A program made the position numbers and the translations under genes. Below, one piece after another: positions 25,074-32,523 of a DNA stretch of 35,928 nt. The notes beneath the pieces are model-generated. The model ran no database searches. It worked only from the letters and a program-made list of their open reading frames with translations, and was not told the DNA's origin. Each line of letters begins with the position of its first letter. Position 1 is the first letter of the stretch. Source of the stretch: an uncultured Acinetobacter sp. (GTDB lineage: Bacteria > Pseudomonadota > Gammaproteobacteria > Pseudomonadales > Moraxellaceae); the NCBI GenBank assembly GCA_900771065.1, contig CAAGMP010000201.1, forward strand, positions 1 through 35,928. The letters run 5' to 3'.

Positions 25074-25090
25074 TAGAATTGATTAGAATT
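25074..25090. repeat. Direct repeat TAGAATT-N3-TAGAATT upstream of the glycosyltransferase cluster
   Basis: Two copies of TAGAATT (25074-25080 and 25084-25090) are spaced with a 10-base period. The first also completes the palindrome AATTCTAGAATT (25069-25080). A one-turn period is typical of tandem response-regulator half-sites. It lies about 50 bases before the likely start of the GT39 gene. Confidence 0.4.
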
Positions 25091-25140
25091 TGTTTTTCGT
25101 CATTTCATTTTATCAATTGCTTATGCCGCCTCATCAGTTC

Positions 25141-26592
25141 ATGAATCGTACGATTATTTTACTCTTAATTTATTTCATTCTATGGACGATTTTGCCTGTG
25201 GTCTTAGCATCAAGTTATCCACTTGATGTACCAGAAGGAATTTATTGGGGTAGAGAGTGGCAATGGGGCTACTATAAACATCCACCTTTATCATCTTGGG
25301 TTTTATATAGTTTTTACGCTATTTTTGGACAAGTTGGTCCATATCTTTTAAGCCAGATTTGTATTGGCTTAACTATGTGGTTTGTGTATAAATTAGGACG
25401 ACAATTATTCTGTCCTGCAAAAGCACAAATGGGCAGTTTATTGGTTTTAGCGGTGTTTTATTACACTTGGCCATCTTTAGAATTCAACCATAATATTGCA
25501 CAAATGCCAATTTGGGCAGCATTAATTTATGTTTTCTATTTGGCTTCACGTGAAAATAAATGGTGGCAATGGCTCAGTTTTGGCATACTCGCTGGTGCGG
25601 GAATGCTAATTAAATACCCAATTGCAATTTTACTCATCACAATTGTTTTATATTCGTTGATCACGCCTTATCGCAAACTTTGGTTAAGCACAAAACCATG
25701 GGTTGCAATTGGATTAGCCGCAGCGATTTTTGCACCAAATGTGCTTTGGCTAATTCAACATGAATGGTTACCTTTTACCTATGCACAAAGTCGCTCAGCG
25801 GAAGCCGCTGAAGGTCAACCACGCTTAAAAGCCTTTGGTTTTTTATTGACCCAGTTTATTAATTTAATACCATTATTTTTAATTTTAATTGCCAATAAAA
25901 TTCGCTTAAAAACCAATGCAAATATTGTACGTTCAGATCAATTTTTCTTGTTATTTATTGGACTTTTTCCTGCATTTTTCATCTTTGCCATCGGCTTAAT
26001 TTTTGGTATTGGCATTCGTGATATGTGGGGTTCACCAATGTGGTGCTTATCTGGCTTAATTTTAGTTTCATTTATTCCAGAACACATTTTTACTCAAAAA
26101 CAAGCTGCCTTAAAAAAAGGTCTGATCATTTGGTTAATCCTAATCACCATTTTAATGGCTGCGTATGTGCAATTTGGTGGACAAATTCGTAATAAACCAT
26201 CACGTATGGATTGGCCACAACAGACTTTAACCCAACATGTTGATCAACAATGGCAAAAAATTAGTCACTGTCGTTTAGACAGCACTTCTGGTGCAGACTG
26301 GCTTGCTATGTTGGTTGCCGCTTCATCGCAATATAGTCCTTCAGTCATGATTTCAGGTACAGAAAAATACTCACCATGGATGAATCAAACACGTTTAATA
26401 CAACATGGTACATTTAGTTTATGGGAAAAAGATAAACCACCTGTTATTCCTTTTTGGCAACAATTACAAAGTAATCCAAATTTTATAATTCAGCGTGGTA
26501 CATGGGAAATTAAATGGGAGAAAGTGCCAAATAAAGCACCTTTAACCGTAGAATGGATGGCTTTTGTACCCAAACAATGTGCAAAAAATTAA
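25141..26592 (+). CDS. GT39 (ArnT/FlmK/PMT-like) membrane glycosyltransferase
   Basis: A 483-residue polytopic enzyme from the chosen ATG at 25141; alternatives are ATG 25123 and TTG 25090, none with a clear ribosome site. About ten to eleven hydrophobic helices are followed by a periplasmic C-terminal domain. The first periplasmic loop has the acidic catalytic pair of the superfamily (Asp29 and Glu32 in LDVPEGIYW) and the KHPPLSSW motif (46-53). Such enzymes take a sugar from a polyprenyl-phosphate carrier and transfer it to an acceptor: lipid A for ArnT/FlmK, proteins for PMTs. The next three genes make, flip and deacetylate such a donor, so lipid A or another envelope glycan is the likely acceptor. 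First gene of a four-gene operon. Confidence 0.85.
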   Translation: MNRTIILLLIYFILWTILPVVLASSYPLDVPEGIYWGREWQWGYYKHPPLSSWVLYSFYAIFGQVGPYLLSQICIGLTMWFVYKLGRQLFCPAKAQMGSLLVLAVFYYTWPSLEFNHNIAQMPIWAALIYVFYLASRENKWWQWLSFGILAGAGMLIKYPIAILLITIVLYSLITPYRKLWLSTKPWVAIGLAAAIFAPNVLWLIQHEWLPFTYAQSRSAEAAEGQPRLKAFGFLLTQFINLIPLFLILIANKIRLKTNANIVRSDQFFLLFIGLFPAFFIFAIGLIFGIGIRDMWGSPMWCLSGLILVSFIPEHIFTQKQAALKKGLIIWLILITILMAAYVQFGGQIRNKPSRMDWPQQTLTQHVDQQWQKISHCRLDSTSGADWLAMLVAASSQYSPSVMISGTEKYSPWMNQTRLIQHGTFSLWEKDKPPVIPFWQQLQSNPNFIIQRGTWEIKWEKVPNKAPLTVEWMAFVPKQCAKN

Positions 26593-26631
26593 CTTGAGCT
26601 TATGTTGAACTGTTATTTTATGGAGTAAAGC

Positions 26632-27594
26632 ATGTCTGTATCAACTGATTGCATCCAGTTATCTATTATTTTGCCATCGTACAATGATGCTCAAATTATT
26701 AATGTTTTTTTACATGAAATCTATGCTTTTTTATCTACACAAGATGGTCAACATGAAATTATTTTAGTTGATGATGGTGGTAAAGATCAGTTACATGAGG
26801 TTTATTTAGCACATTGTCAGCAATTACCTGCCCATATTGAACTTAATTTAATTCAGTTATCACGTAATTTTGGCAAAGAAGCTGCTTTAAGTGCAGGATT
26901 ACACGAATCCAAAGGCGAAACAGTCATTATAATGGATTCAGATGGTCAACATCCTGTCAGTGTATTAAATGAAATGATACAACTTTTTCAAAATACTGAT
27001 GTGGATATGATTGCAGCCGTGCAAGCACAGCGGCAACATGAAAATAAATTGCTTAAATTTTTAAAACATCATTTTTATCAATTTATGCAAGATTCACAAC
27101 GTTATCAACTTGAACCCAATGCGGGTGATTTTCGGGTGATGAAGCGAAAAGTGGTAGACGCTTTACTTGCTTTACCTGAACGACAACGCTTTATGAAAGG
27201 GTTATATTCTTGGGTTGGTTTTAAAACCATTTATTATCCATTTCAAGCAGATGAACGTTTCGAAGGGGAAAGTACCTTTAACTTTGCCCGTTTATTTGAA
27301 CTGGCATTGGTTGGAATTACTTCATTTTCCCTAAAACCTTTACGTTGGATTACACGTGTGGGTTTTTTAGTATCAATCATGTCATTCTTCTATGGTCTTG
27401 CTATTGTTGCAGATACTTTATTTTTTGAACAAGAATTAGATGGTTGGCCTACACTTGCCGCAGGTATTATGTTTTCTGCGGGCTTACAATTGATTTGTTT
27501 AGGTGTAATTGGAGAATATATCGGTCGGATTTATGAAGAAGTCAAAGAACGTCCTATCTATATTATTGATAAAAAATGGACGAGTAAACAGTGA
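26632..27594 (+). CDS. GT2 polyprenyl-phosphate glycosyltransferase (GtrB/ArnC/FlmF2-like)
   Basis: A 320-residue GT-A glycosyltransferase with a membrane anchor. Seen: SIILPSYND (11-19), the nucleotide-sugar contact VDDGG (46-50), the catalytic metal motif DSD (102-104) in MDSDGQHP, and KGLYSWVGF. Two C-terminal helices (WITRVGFLVSIMSFFYGLAIVA and an AAGIMFSAGLQLICLGVI stretch) end in GEYIGRIYEEVKERP, which is the hallmark of the DPMS/GtrB/ArnC group. It should load a sugar from a nucleotide donor onto undecaprenyl phosphate on the cytoplasmic face. TGGAG precedes the ATG. Its last codons overlap gtrA by 4 bases. Confidence 0.92.
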   Translation: MSVSTDCIQLSIILPSYNDAQIINVFLHEIYAFLSTQDGQHEIILVDDGGKDQLHEVYLAHCQQLPAHIELNLIQLSRNFGKEAALSAGLHESKGETVIIMDSDGQHPVSVLNEMIQLFQNTDVDMIAAVQAQRQHENKLLKFLKHHFYQFMQDSQRYQLEPNAGDFRVMKRKVVDALLALPERQRFMKGLYSWVGFKTIYYPFQADERFEGESTFNFARLFELALVGITSFSLKPLRWITRVGFLVSIMSFFYGLAIVADTLFFEQELDGWPTLAAGIMFSAGLQLICLGVIGEYIGRIYEEVKERPIYIIDKKWTSKQ

Positions 27595-28001
27595 GTCCAT
27601 CTAAAGCCACTGCACAACAAGGAATTTGGTTTATTTTTGTTGGTGCATGCGCGGCAGCCACACATTTTTGCAGCTTATTTTTTTTAGTGCAGTTTCAAGC
27701 CATTCAACCTGCATGGGCAAATGTTTTTGCTTTTTTAATTGCTTTTATCATCAGTTTTTTTGGACATTTTAAACTGACCTTTAAAACACAAATTCAGCAA
27801 CATAATTTTGCCCATAGTTTATTCAAATGGTTTGCTAGCTCTATTTTAGGTTTTATCATCAATCAAAGTCTGTTTATGCTCGGGCTAGAGATTTTTGGTA
27901 CAACATATTATATTGTCATTTGGTTGGTCATTACGGTCTTAGTTACGTTGTGCACCTTTGTTTTAGCTAAATTTTGGGCATTTAAAGGACAATCTCAATG
28001 A
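27591..28001 (+). CDS. GtrA-family membrane protein, probable undecaprenyl-phosphate-sugar flippase
   Basis: A 136-residue protein with four predicted transmembrane helices and the GtrA features FVGACAAATHFCS near the N-terminus, SFFGHFKLTFK after helix 2, and KFWAFKG at the end. Family members are thought to move the lipid-linked sugar made by GtrB across the inner membrane. It starts with GTG overlapping the previous stop (GTGA) and ends overlapping the deacetylase start (ATGA). Both overlaps indicate translational coupling. Confidence 0.9.
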   Translation: MSPSKATAQQGIWFIFVGACAAATHFCSLFFLVQFQAIQPAWANVFAFLIAFIISFFGHFKLTFKTQIQQHNFAHSLFKWFASSILGFIINQSLFMLGLEIFGTTYYIVIWLVITVLVTLCTFVLAKFWAFKGQSQ

Positions 28002-28780
28002 AAAAAATAACTTTAAATGTCGATGATTTAGGCTTATCTGCTGCGGTCAATCAAGCTGTTTTACAATTGGCACAACAACAACGAATTCATTCAACCAGCT
28101 TTATGAGCTTAGGACAAATTTCAACTGATGAAGTCACCGAATTAAAACAACAACAAATTGAAATTGGTCTACATTTTGATTTAACTGGATTGGCTCAACA
28201 AGGCAGTTTAAAAAATGTTATTTTTAAAGCTTTTTTAAAGCAATTTTCTCCAACTCAATTACGTGATTTAATTAGAAAACAATTTGATGCTTTTGAAGAC
28301 CAAATTCAGGCTGTACCTATTTTTATTGATGGTCATCAACACGTACATCAATTTCCACAAATTCGTGAATTATTAGTGCAAGAAGTCAAACAACGTTATG
28401 CACAAAAAGTCGCTTTTCGAAATACACAACCTTTTCAAACTGATTTTAAAGCCAAACTAATTTATTTTTTAGGTGGTGCAACATTTAAAAAACAATTACA
28501 ACAACATCAGTTGCCTTTTAACACTGCTTTTGGTGGCAGTTATGATTTTCAAGCAAATTTTGAACAATTAAAAAGTTTGTGGGAAAATTGGTTCATGCAA
28601 GCTCCAAATTCAGGCAGTGTAATTATGTGCCACCCTGCAATAACAGATTCAAATTGGCAAGATGAAATTAAGACAGCTCGTGAATGCGAATTTGCATGGC
28701 TAAGCAGTGAAGAATTTGCTCAACTATGGCAACAACAGCAATGTACGGCACAAACTTGGCAACACCTAATGCAGACATAG
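27998..28780 (+). CDS. YdjC/ChbG/NaxD-family carbohydrate deacetylase
   Basis: A 260-residue TIM-barrel-like deacetylase. The metal motif is at the N-terminus, NVDDLG (Asp9, Asp10). IGLHFDLTG carries His59. DGHQHVHQFP (111-120) contributes more metal and catalytic histidines, and MCHPA lies near the end. Family members remove acetyl from N-acetyl sugars: ChbG from chitobiose, HpnK-type proteins in hopanoid loci, and NaxD from undecaprenyl-phosphate-linked N-acetylgalactosamine before lipid A transfer. With GT2, GtrA and GT39 in the same operon, a NaxD-like role is the best inference. It has no signal peptide, so it acts in the cytoplasm. No terminator was recognised after it. Confidence 0.9.
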   Translation: MKKITLNVDDLGLSAAVNQAVLQLAQQQRIHSTSFMSLGQISTDEVTELKQQQIEIGLHFDLTGLAQQGSLKNVIFKAFLKQFSPTQLRDLIRKQFDAFEDQIQAVPIFIDGHQHVHQFPQIRELLVQEVKQRYAQKVAFRNTQPFQTDFKAKLIYFLGGATFKKQLQQHQLPFNTAFGGSYDFQANFEQLKSLWENWFMQAPNSGSVIMCHPAITDSNWQDEIKTARECEFAWLSSEEFAQLWQQQQCTAQTWQHLMQT

Positions 28781-28889
28781 TGCTTTTTGAGATAACTTTT
28801 ACATTTTTTCTTCGATCTGGCTGTTGAAAAAAACAACAAAAATAAAATTTTACAACCTAACAAGACTTTTCAAATTGCAGAGAGCTAGG

Positions 28890-28995
28890 TATAACATTGG
28901 GGCGAAAGCATAGGCAAATTTAGCGAAAAAGCGTTAAACTATGTCAATATAAATCAGACTAAACTGTCTTAAATGACAAAAGAAGGTGAAAGTTG
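28890..28995 (+). promoter_or_regulatory. Putative promoter and about 94-base leader of ribB
   Basis: TATAAC (28890-28895) with a poor -35 (TTTTCA, 28867-28872) would begin a leader containing three small hairpins (GC-GAAA-GC; TTTAGCG/CGTTAAA-type; AGAC/GTCT). No FMN aptamer consensus is present. Confidence 0.3.
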
Positions 28996-30117
28996 ATGTC
29001 GCTCAATACTGTTGAAGAACTTGTAGCAGATATCCGCGCAGGTAAAATGGTTATCCTAATGGATGACGAAGACCGTGAAAATGAAGGCGATTTGGTCATT
29101 GCTGCAACACACGTACGTGCTGAAGATATTAACTTCATGATTACGCATGCACGTGGTTTAGTTTGTTTAACCTTAAGTCGTGAGCGTTGTCAGCAACTCA
29201 ATTTACCTTTAATGGTTGATGCAAACGGCGCACAACATGGCACCAACTTCACATTATCAATTGAAGCAGCAGAAGGCATTTCCACAGGAATTTCACCTGC
29301 GGAACGCGCGCACACTATTCAAACTGCGGTTGCGGCACATGCTAAACCGTCTGACTTGGTTCAACCAGGGCATATTTTCCCATTAATGGCACAACCTGGT
29401 GGCGTATTGCACCGTGCTGGTCACACTGAAGCAGGTTGTGATTTAGCGCGTTTAGCAGGATTAGAACCTGCATCGGTAATTTGTGAAATCATCAATGAAG
29501 ATGGCACAATGGCACGTCGTGCAGATTTAGAAATTTTTGCCCAAAAACATGGTTTAAAAATTGGTACCATTGCTGATCTCATTCATTACCGAATGACCAA
29601 TGAACAAACTGTTGAACGTATTGATCAACAAACACTTGAAACGGAATATGGTACATTCCAACTTTATCGTTATCGTGAAATTGGCAATCCTGATATTCAT
29701 TTGGCATTAGTTAAAGGTCAACCTGAAGAAGGTGTCACAACCGTTCGCGTACATGGTTTTAATCCGATTCGAGATTTATTAAAATTAAATAAATTAGATG
29801 GTGAGCCTGCTTGGAATTTAGATCGATCTTTAAAACAAATTGCCGATAGTGAACGCGGTGTTTTAGTTTGGATTGGTCAACGTCATTTACAAGATTTAGG
29901 TCCTGCATTAGACAGCGTTAAAACACCTAAAAGTGTAAAATCAAATGCTGCGCTTTCGCAACAATATCAAACTATTGGTGTAGGTGCGCAAATTTTACGT
30001 GATTTGGGTGTAGAAAAAATGAAATTACTCAGTTCACCTTTACGTTTTAATGCATTATCAGGTTTTAACTTAGAAGTGGTGGAATACATCACTGCAAATC
30101 AAGCAATAGATAAATAA
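28996..30117 (+). CDS. ribB: 3,4-dihydroxy-2-butanone 4-phosphate synthase with a degenerate GTP cyclohydrolase II-like domain
   Basis: Makes the four-carbon unit for lumazine from ribulose 5-phosphate. The start at 28996 (373 residues) is set by AAGGTGAA upstream; a TTG just before it was rejected. Residues 1 to about 200 hold the RibB site: DDEDRENEGDL (23-33) and RAGHTEAGCDLARL. Residues about 207-373 resemble GTP cyclohydrolase II (TEYGTFQLYRYRE, VRVHGFNPIRDLL, QQYQTIGVGAQIL) but contain no cysteine. RibA needs three cysteines for zinc, so this half is very probably not a cyclohydrolase. A separate ribA should exist elsewhere. This split is known in other Gammaproteobacteria. Followed by ribH after 11 bases. 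Confidence 0.93.
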   Translation: MSLNTVEELVADIRAGKMVILMDDEDRENEGDLVIAATHVRAEDINFMITHARGLVCLTLSRERCQQLNLPLMVDANGAQHGTNFTLSIEAAEGISTGISPAERAHTIQTAVAAHAKPSDLVQPGHIFPLMAQPGGVLHRAGHTEAGCDLARLAGLEPASVICEIINEDGTMARRADLEIFAQKHGLKIGTIADLIHYRMTNEQTVERIDQQTLETEYGTFQLYRYREIGNPDIHLALVKGQPEEGVTTVRVHGFNPIRDLLKLNKLDGEPAWNLDRSLKQIADSERGVLVWIGQRHLQDLGPALDSVKTPKSVKSNAALSQQYQTIGVGAQILRDLGVEKMKLLSSPLRFNALSGFNLEVVEYITANQAIDK

Positions 30118-30128
30118 TCGAGGTAGTT

Positions 30129-30599
30129 ATGGCAGTTCGCCGTATTGAAGGTATGTTACATCTCGCGAGCGAAGGCCGTTACGCGATTTTAGTCGGTCGT
30201 TTCAACAGTTTTGTGGTTGAACATTTGTTAGAAGGTGCAATTGATACATTGAAACGTCATGGTGTATCAGACGATAATATCACTGTTGTTCATGCACCAG
30301 GTGCTTGGGAACTTCCTGTTGTTGCCAAAAAACTGGCTATTGCAAATCGCTTTGATGCCATTATTGCATTAGGTGCGGTTATTCGTGGTAGTACACCACA
30401 TTTTGACTTTGTTGCTGGTGAATGCGCTAAAGGTCTTGGTGTGGTTGGTTTAGAAACAGGTTTACCTGTCATTAATGGTGTATTAACAACAGACAGTATC
30501 GAACAAGCAATTGAACGTTCAGGTACAAAAGCAGGCAATAAAGGCAGTGAAGCTGCTCTTACGGCTATTGAAATGGTTAATTTGTTAAAGGCTATTTAA
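30129..30599 (+). CDS. ribH: 6,7-dimethyl-8-ribityllumazine synthase
   Basis: Condenses the RibB product with the pyrimidine intermediate to give lumazine. The protein is 156 residues with the family motifs RFNSFVVEHLLEGAIDTL, HAPGAWELP, GAVIRGSTPHFDFVA and VLTTDSIEQAIERSG. The gene is also named ribE in some genomes. It has a GAGGTAG ribosome site and lies 4 bases before nusB, in the usual ribB-ribH-nusB order. Confidence 0.97.
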   Translation: MAVRRIEGMLHLASEGRYAILVGRFNSFVVEHLLEGAIDTLKRHGVSDDNITVVHAPGAWELPVVAKKLAIANRFDAIIALGAVIRGSTPHFDFVAGECAKGLGVVGLETGLPVINGVLTTDSIEQAIERSGTKAGNKGSEAALTAIEMVNLLKAI

Positions 30600-30603
30600 G
30601 GCA

Positions 30604-31053
30604 ATGTCGCAAACACTTCAAGCAACTTATGCAGCAAAACGCAAAGCACGTCGTTTTGCTGTGCAAGGAATTTATGAATGGCAAATGAGCCACAATCCAG
30701 TGCATGAAATTGAAGCACGCACTCGTGTTGATAATGCGATGCATAAAGTGGATCTAAGCTATTATCATGAATTGTTGACACAAGTGGTTGCCAATCATGA
30801 AGCATTGGATGCACTTTTAATTCCTGTGCTCGACCGTGAAATCAGCGCACTCGATGGAGTTGAACTTTCAACACTTCGTTTGGGCGCGTATGAACTCAAA
30901 GAGCACTTAGAAATTCCATATCGTGTGGTTTTAGACGAAGCAATTGAACTTGCAAAACATTTTGGTGGCGCAGACAGTCATAAATACATCAATGGTGTAT
31001 TAGACCGTTTAGCCGTCACTTTGCGTGCTGAAGAAAAACAGCAAAGCAATTAA
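30604..31053 (+). CDS. nusB: Transcription antitermination factor NusB
   Basis: RNA-binding partner of NusE (S10) in rRNA antitermination. The 149-residue helical protein has KRKARRFAVQGIYEWQMS at the N-terminus (arginine-rich boxA-binding helix), VLDREISALDGVELSTLRLGAYEL and PYRVVLDEAIELAKHFGG...KYINGVLDRLA. Length is slightly above E. coli NusB. Placed directly after ribH with 4 bases between, which is the common arrangement. Confidence 0.97.
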   Translation: MSQTLQATYAAKRKARRFAVQGIYEWQMSHNPVHEIEARTRVDNAMHKVDLSYYHELLTQVVANHEALDALLIPVLDREISALDGVELSTLRLGAYELKEHLEIPYRVVLDEAIELAKHFGGADSHKYINGVLDRLAVTLRAEEKQQSN

Positions 31054-31077
31054 TTTTTTGCACTAGTTTGGATAATT

Positions 31078-31995
31078 ATGGCTGAGTTTTCTGTTATTGA
31101 AACCTATTTCAACCGTCAGCAACTTAACGGGGCTGATGTCGGCGTAGGTGATGACTCGGCTTTAATTATGCCACCTGCACATCAACAATTAGTCACTTGT
31201 GTGGATACTTTGGTTGCAGGACGTCATTTCCCTCTTCAAACCGATCCACATGCAATTGGTTGGAAATCGGTTGCAGTCAATTTATCTGATCTTGCTGCTA
31301 TGGGTGCGAAACCAGATAGTATTTTATTGGCATTGAGCTTACCCCAAATTGATCATGCTTGGCTGAAGGGTTTTAGTCAGGGTTTATATGATTGTTGTGA
31401 TCAATTTGGTGTACGTTTAATTGGTGGCGATACCACTCAAAATCCACAATTAACTATTTCAGTCACCGCTTTAGGTTGGATTGAAACAGGTCAAGCTATT
31501 TTACGCTCTGGTGCACAAGTTGGCGATTTAATTTGCGTTAGCGGTACAGTGGGTGATGCGGCTTTTGGTTTGCAACATTTGGGACATCATTTACAACATC
31601 GCTTAGATTATCCAACACCGCGTTGTGCTTTAGGTCAACAGCTCAAAGGTTTGGCAAACAGCATGATTGACGTTTCAGATGGTTTAGCACAAGATTTAGG
31701 ACACATTTTAACTAGTTCTAGGGTTGGCGCAGAAATCAATTTGGATAAACTACCACTGAGTGATACAATAAATCAGCTTCAACCACAACAACAATGGCAA
31801 TATGCTCTTGCTGGTGGTGATGATTATGAATTGTGTTTCACTATTAGCCCAGAAAATTATTCTCAACTTTTACAACAACAACTTGATGTTAATGTCACCA
31901 TGATTGGTCAAATTACAACAGCACAACAACTCAAGTTCAAGCATTTCAATCAAGAAATTGCGCTTCGCTTTAATGGATACCAACATTTTGCCTAA
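31078..31995 (+). CDS. thiL: Thiamine-monophosphate kinase
   Basis: Phosphorylates thiamine monophosphate to the active diphosphate cofactor used, for example, by AceE. The 305 residues have the PurM-like ATPase motifs VGDDSAL (N-terminal), NLSDLAAMGAKPD, GGDTTQ, SGTVGDAAFGL and DVSDGLAQDL, then AGGDDYELCF. The gene lies 24 bases after nusB. Its 3' end overlaps the probable pgpA start by 23 bases. Confidence 0.97.
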   Translation: MAEFSVIETYFNRQQLNGADVGVGDDSALIMPPAHQQLVTCVDTLVAGRHFPLQTDPHAIGWKSVAVNLSDLAAMGAKPDSILLALSLPQIDHAWLKGFSQGLYDCCDQFGVRLIGGDTTQNPQLTISVTALGWIETGQAILRSGAQVGDLICVSGTVGDAAFGLQHLGHHLQHRLDYPTPRCALGQQLKGLANSMIDVSDGLAQDLGHILTSSRVGAEINLDKLPLSDTINQLQPQQQWQYALAGGDDYELCFTISPENYSQLLQQQLDVNVTMIGQITTAQQLKFKHFNQEIALRFNGYQHFA

Positions 31996-32494
31996 ACCTC
32001 CTATTCATTTTAAGACTATGTCATGGCTTGAACGCTGCATTGTTTTTTGTGGTGTTGGCTTCGGTTCGGGTCTTGCACCTAAAGCACCGGGCACGTTTGG
32101 TTCTGCATTTGCGTTGTTATTTGTGCCATTGTGGCTTTGGCTTGGCTTCGTCCACAGCATTATTGCAATCATAATCATGTCAATTATTGGCATTTATATT
32201 TGTGGTCAAAGCGCAAAAATCATGGGTGTACATGATGATGGACGTATTGTTTGGGATGAATTTGCAGGACAATCGATCAGTTTATTGCCTATTTTATATT
32301 TTGAACAAATGAATTGGCTTTGGTTAATGATTGGCTTTGTGTTATTTCGTTTGTTTGATATTTGGAAACCTTGGCCAATTCGCGTCATTGATGCAAAAAT
32401 TGGTGGTGGTTTTGGCATTATGTTCGATGACATTGTTGCTGGATTTTGGGCAGCGTTTTTTATTTGGCTTTATTTTTACTTTACTCTGGCTTAA
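31973..32494 (+). CDS. pgpA: Phosphatidylglycerophosphatase A
   Basis: Membrane phosphatase that makes phosphatidylglycerol. The start at ATG 31973 gives 173 residues, close to E. coli PgpA, and overlaps the end of thiL. ATG 32018 is the alternative. Conserved parts are GFGSGLAPKAPGTFGS, the acidic HDDGRIVWDEFAGQ, FRLFDIWKPWPIRVID and GGFGIMFDDIVAG. About four hydrophobic helices. Translational coupling to thiL is likely because no ribosome site is clear. Confidence 0.93.
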   Translation: MDTNILPKPPIHFKTMSWLERCIVFCGVGFGSGLAPKAPGTFGSAFALLFVPLWLWLGFVHSIIAIIIMSIIGIYICGQSAKIMGVHDDGRIVWDEFAGQSISLLPILYFEQMNWLWLMIGFVLFRLFDIWKPWPIRVIDAKIGGGFGIMFDDIVAGFWAAFFIWLYFYFTLA

Positions 32495-32523
32495 ACAGCT
32501 AACCAACTTCGGAAGATTACAAC

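Noticed and set aside
25021..25140. PmrA box controlling the sugar-modification operon
   Set aside because: No HTTAAD-N5-HTTAAD pair was found on either strand in the gap.
28781..28995. FMN (RFN) riboswitch ahead of ribB
   Set aside because: None of the conserved FMN aptamer blocks could be found; the GGGGCGAAAGC segment is only a superficial likeness.
31904..32494. pgpA starting deep inside thiL at 31904
   Set aside because: The first 23 residues are low-complexity translation of thiL in another frame; ATG 31973 gives the normal family length.
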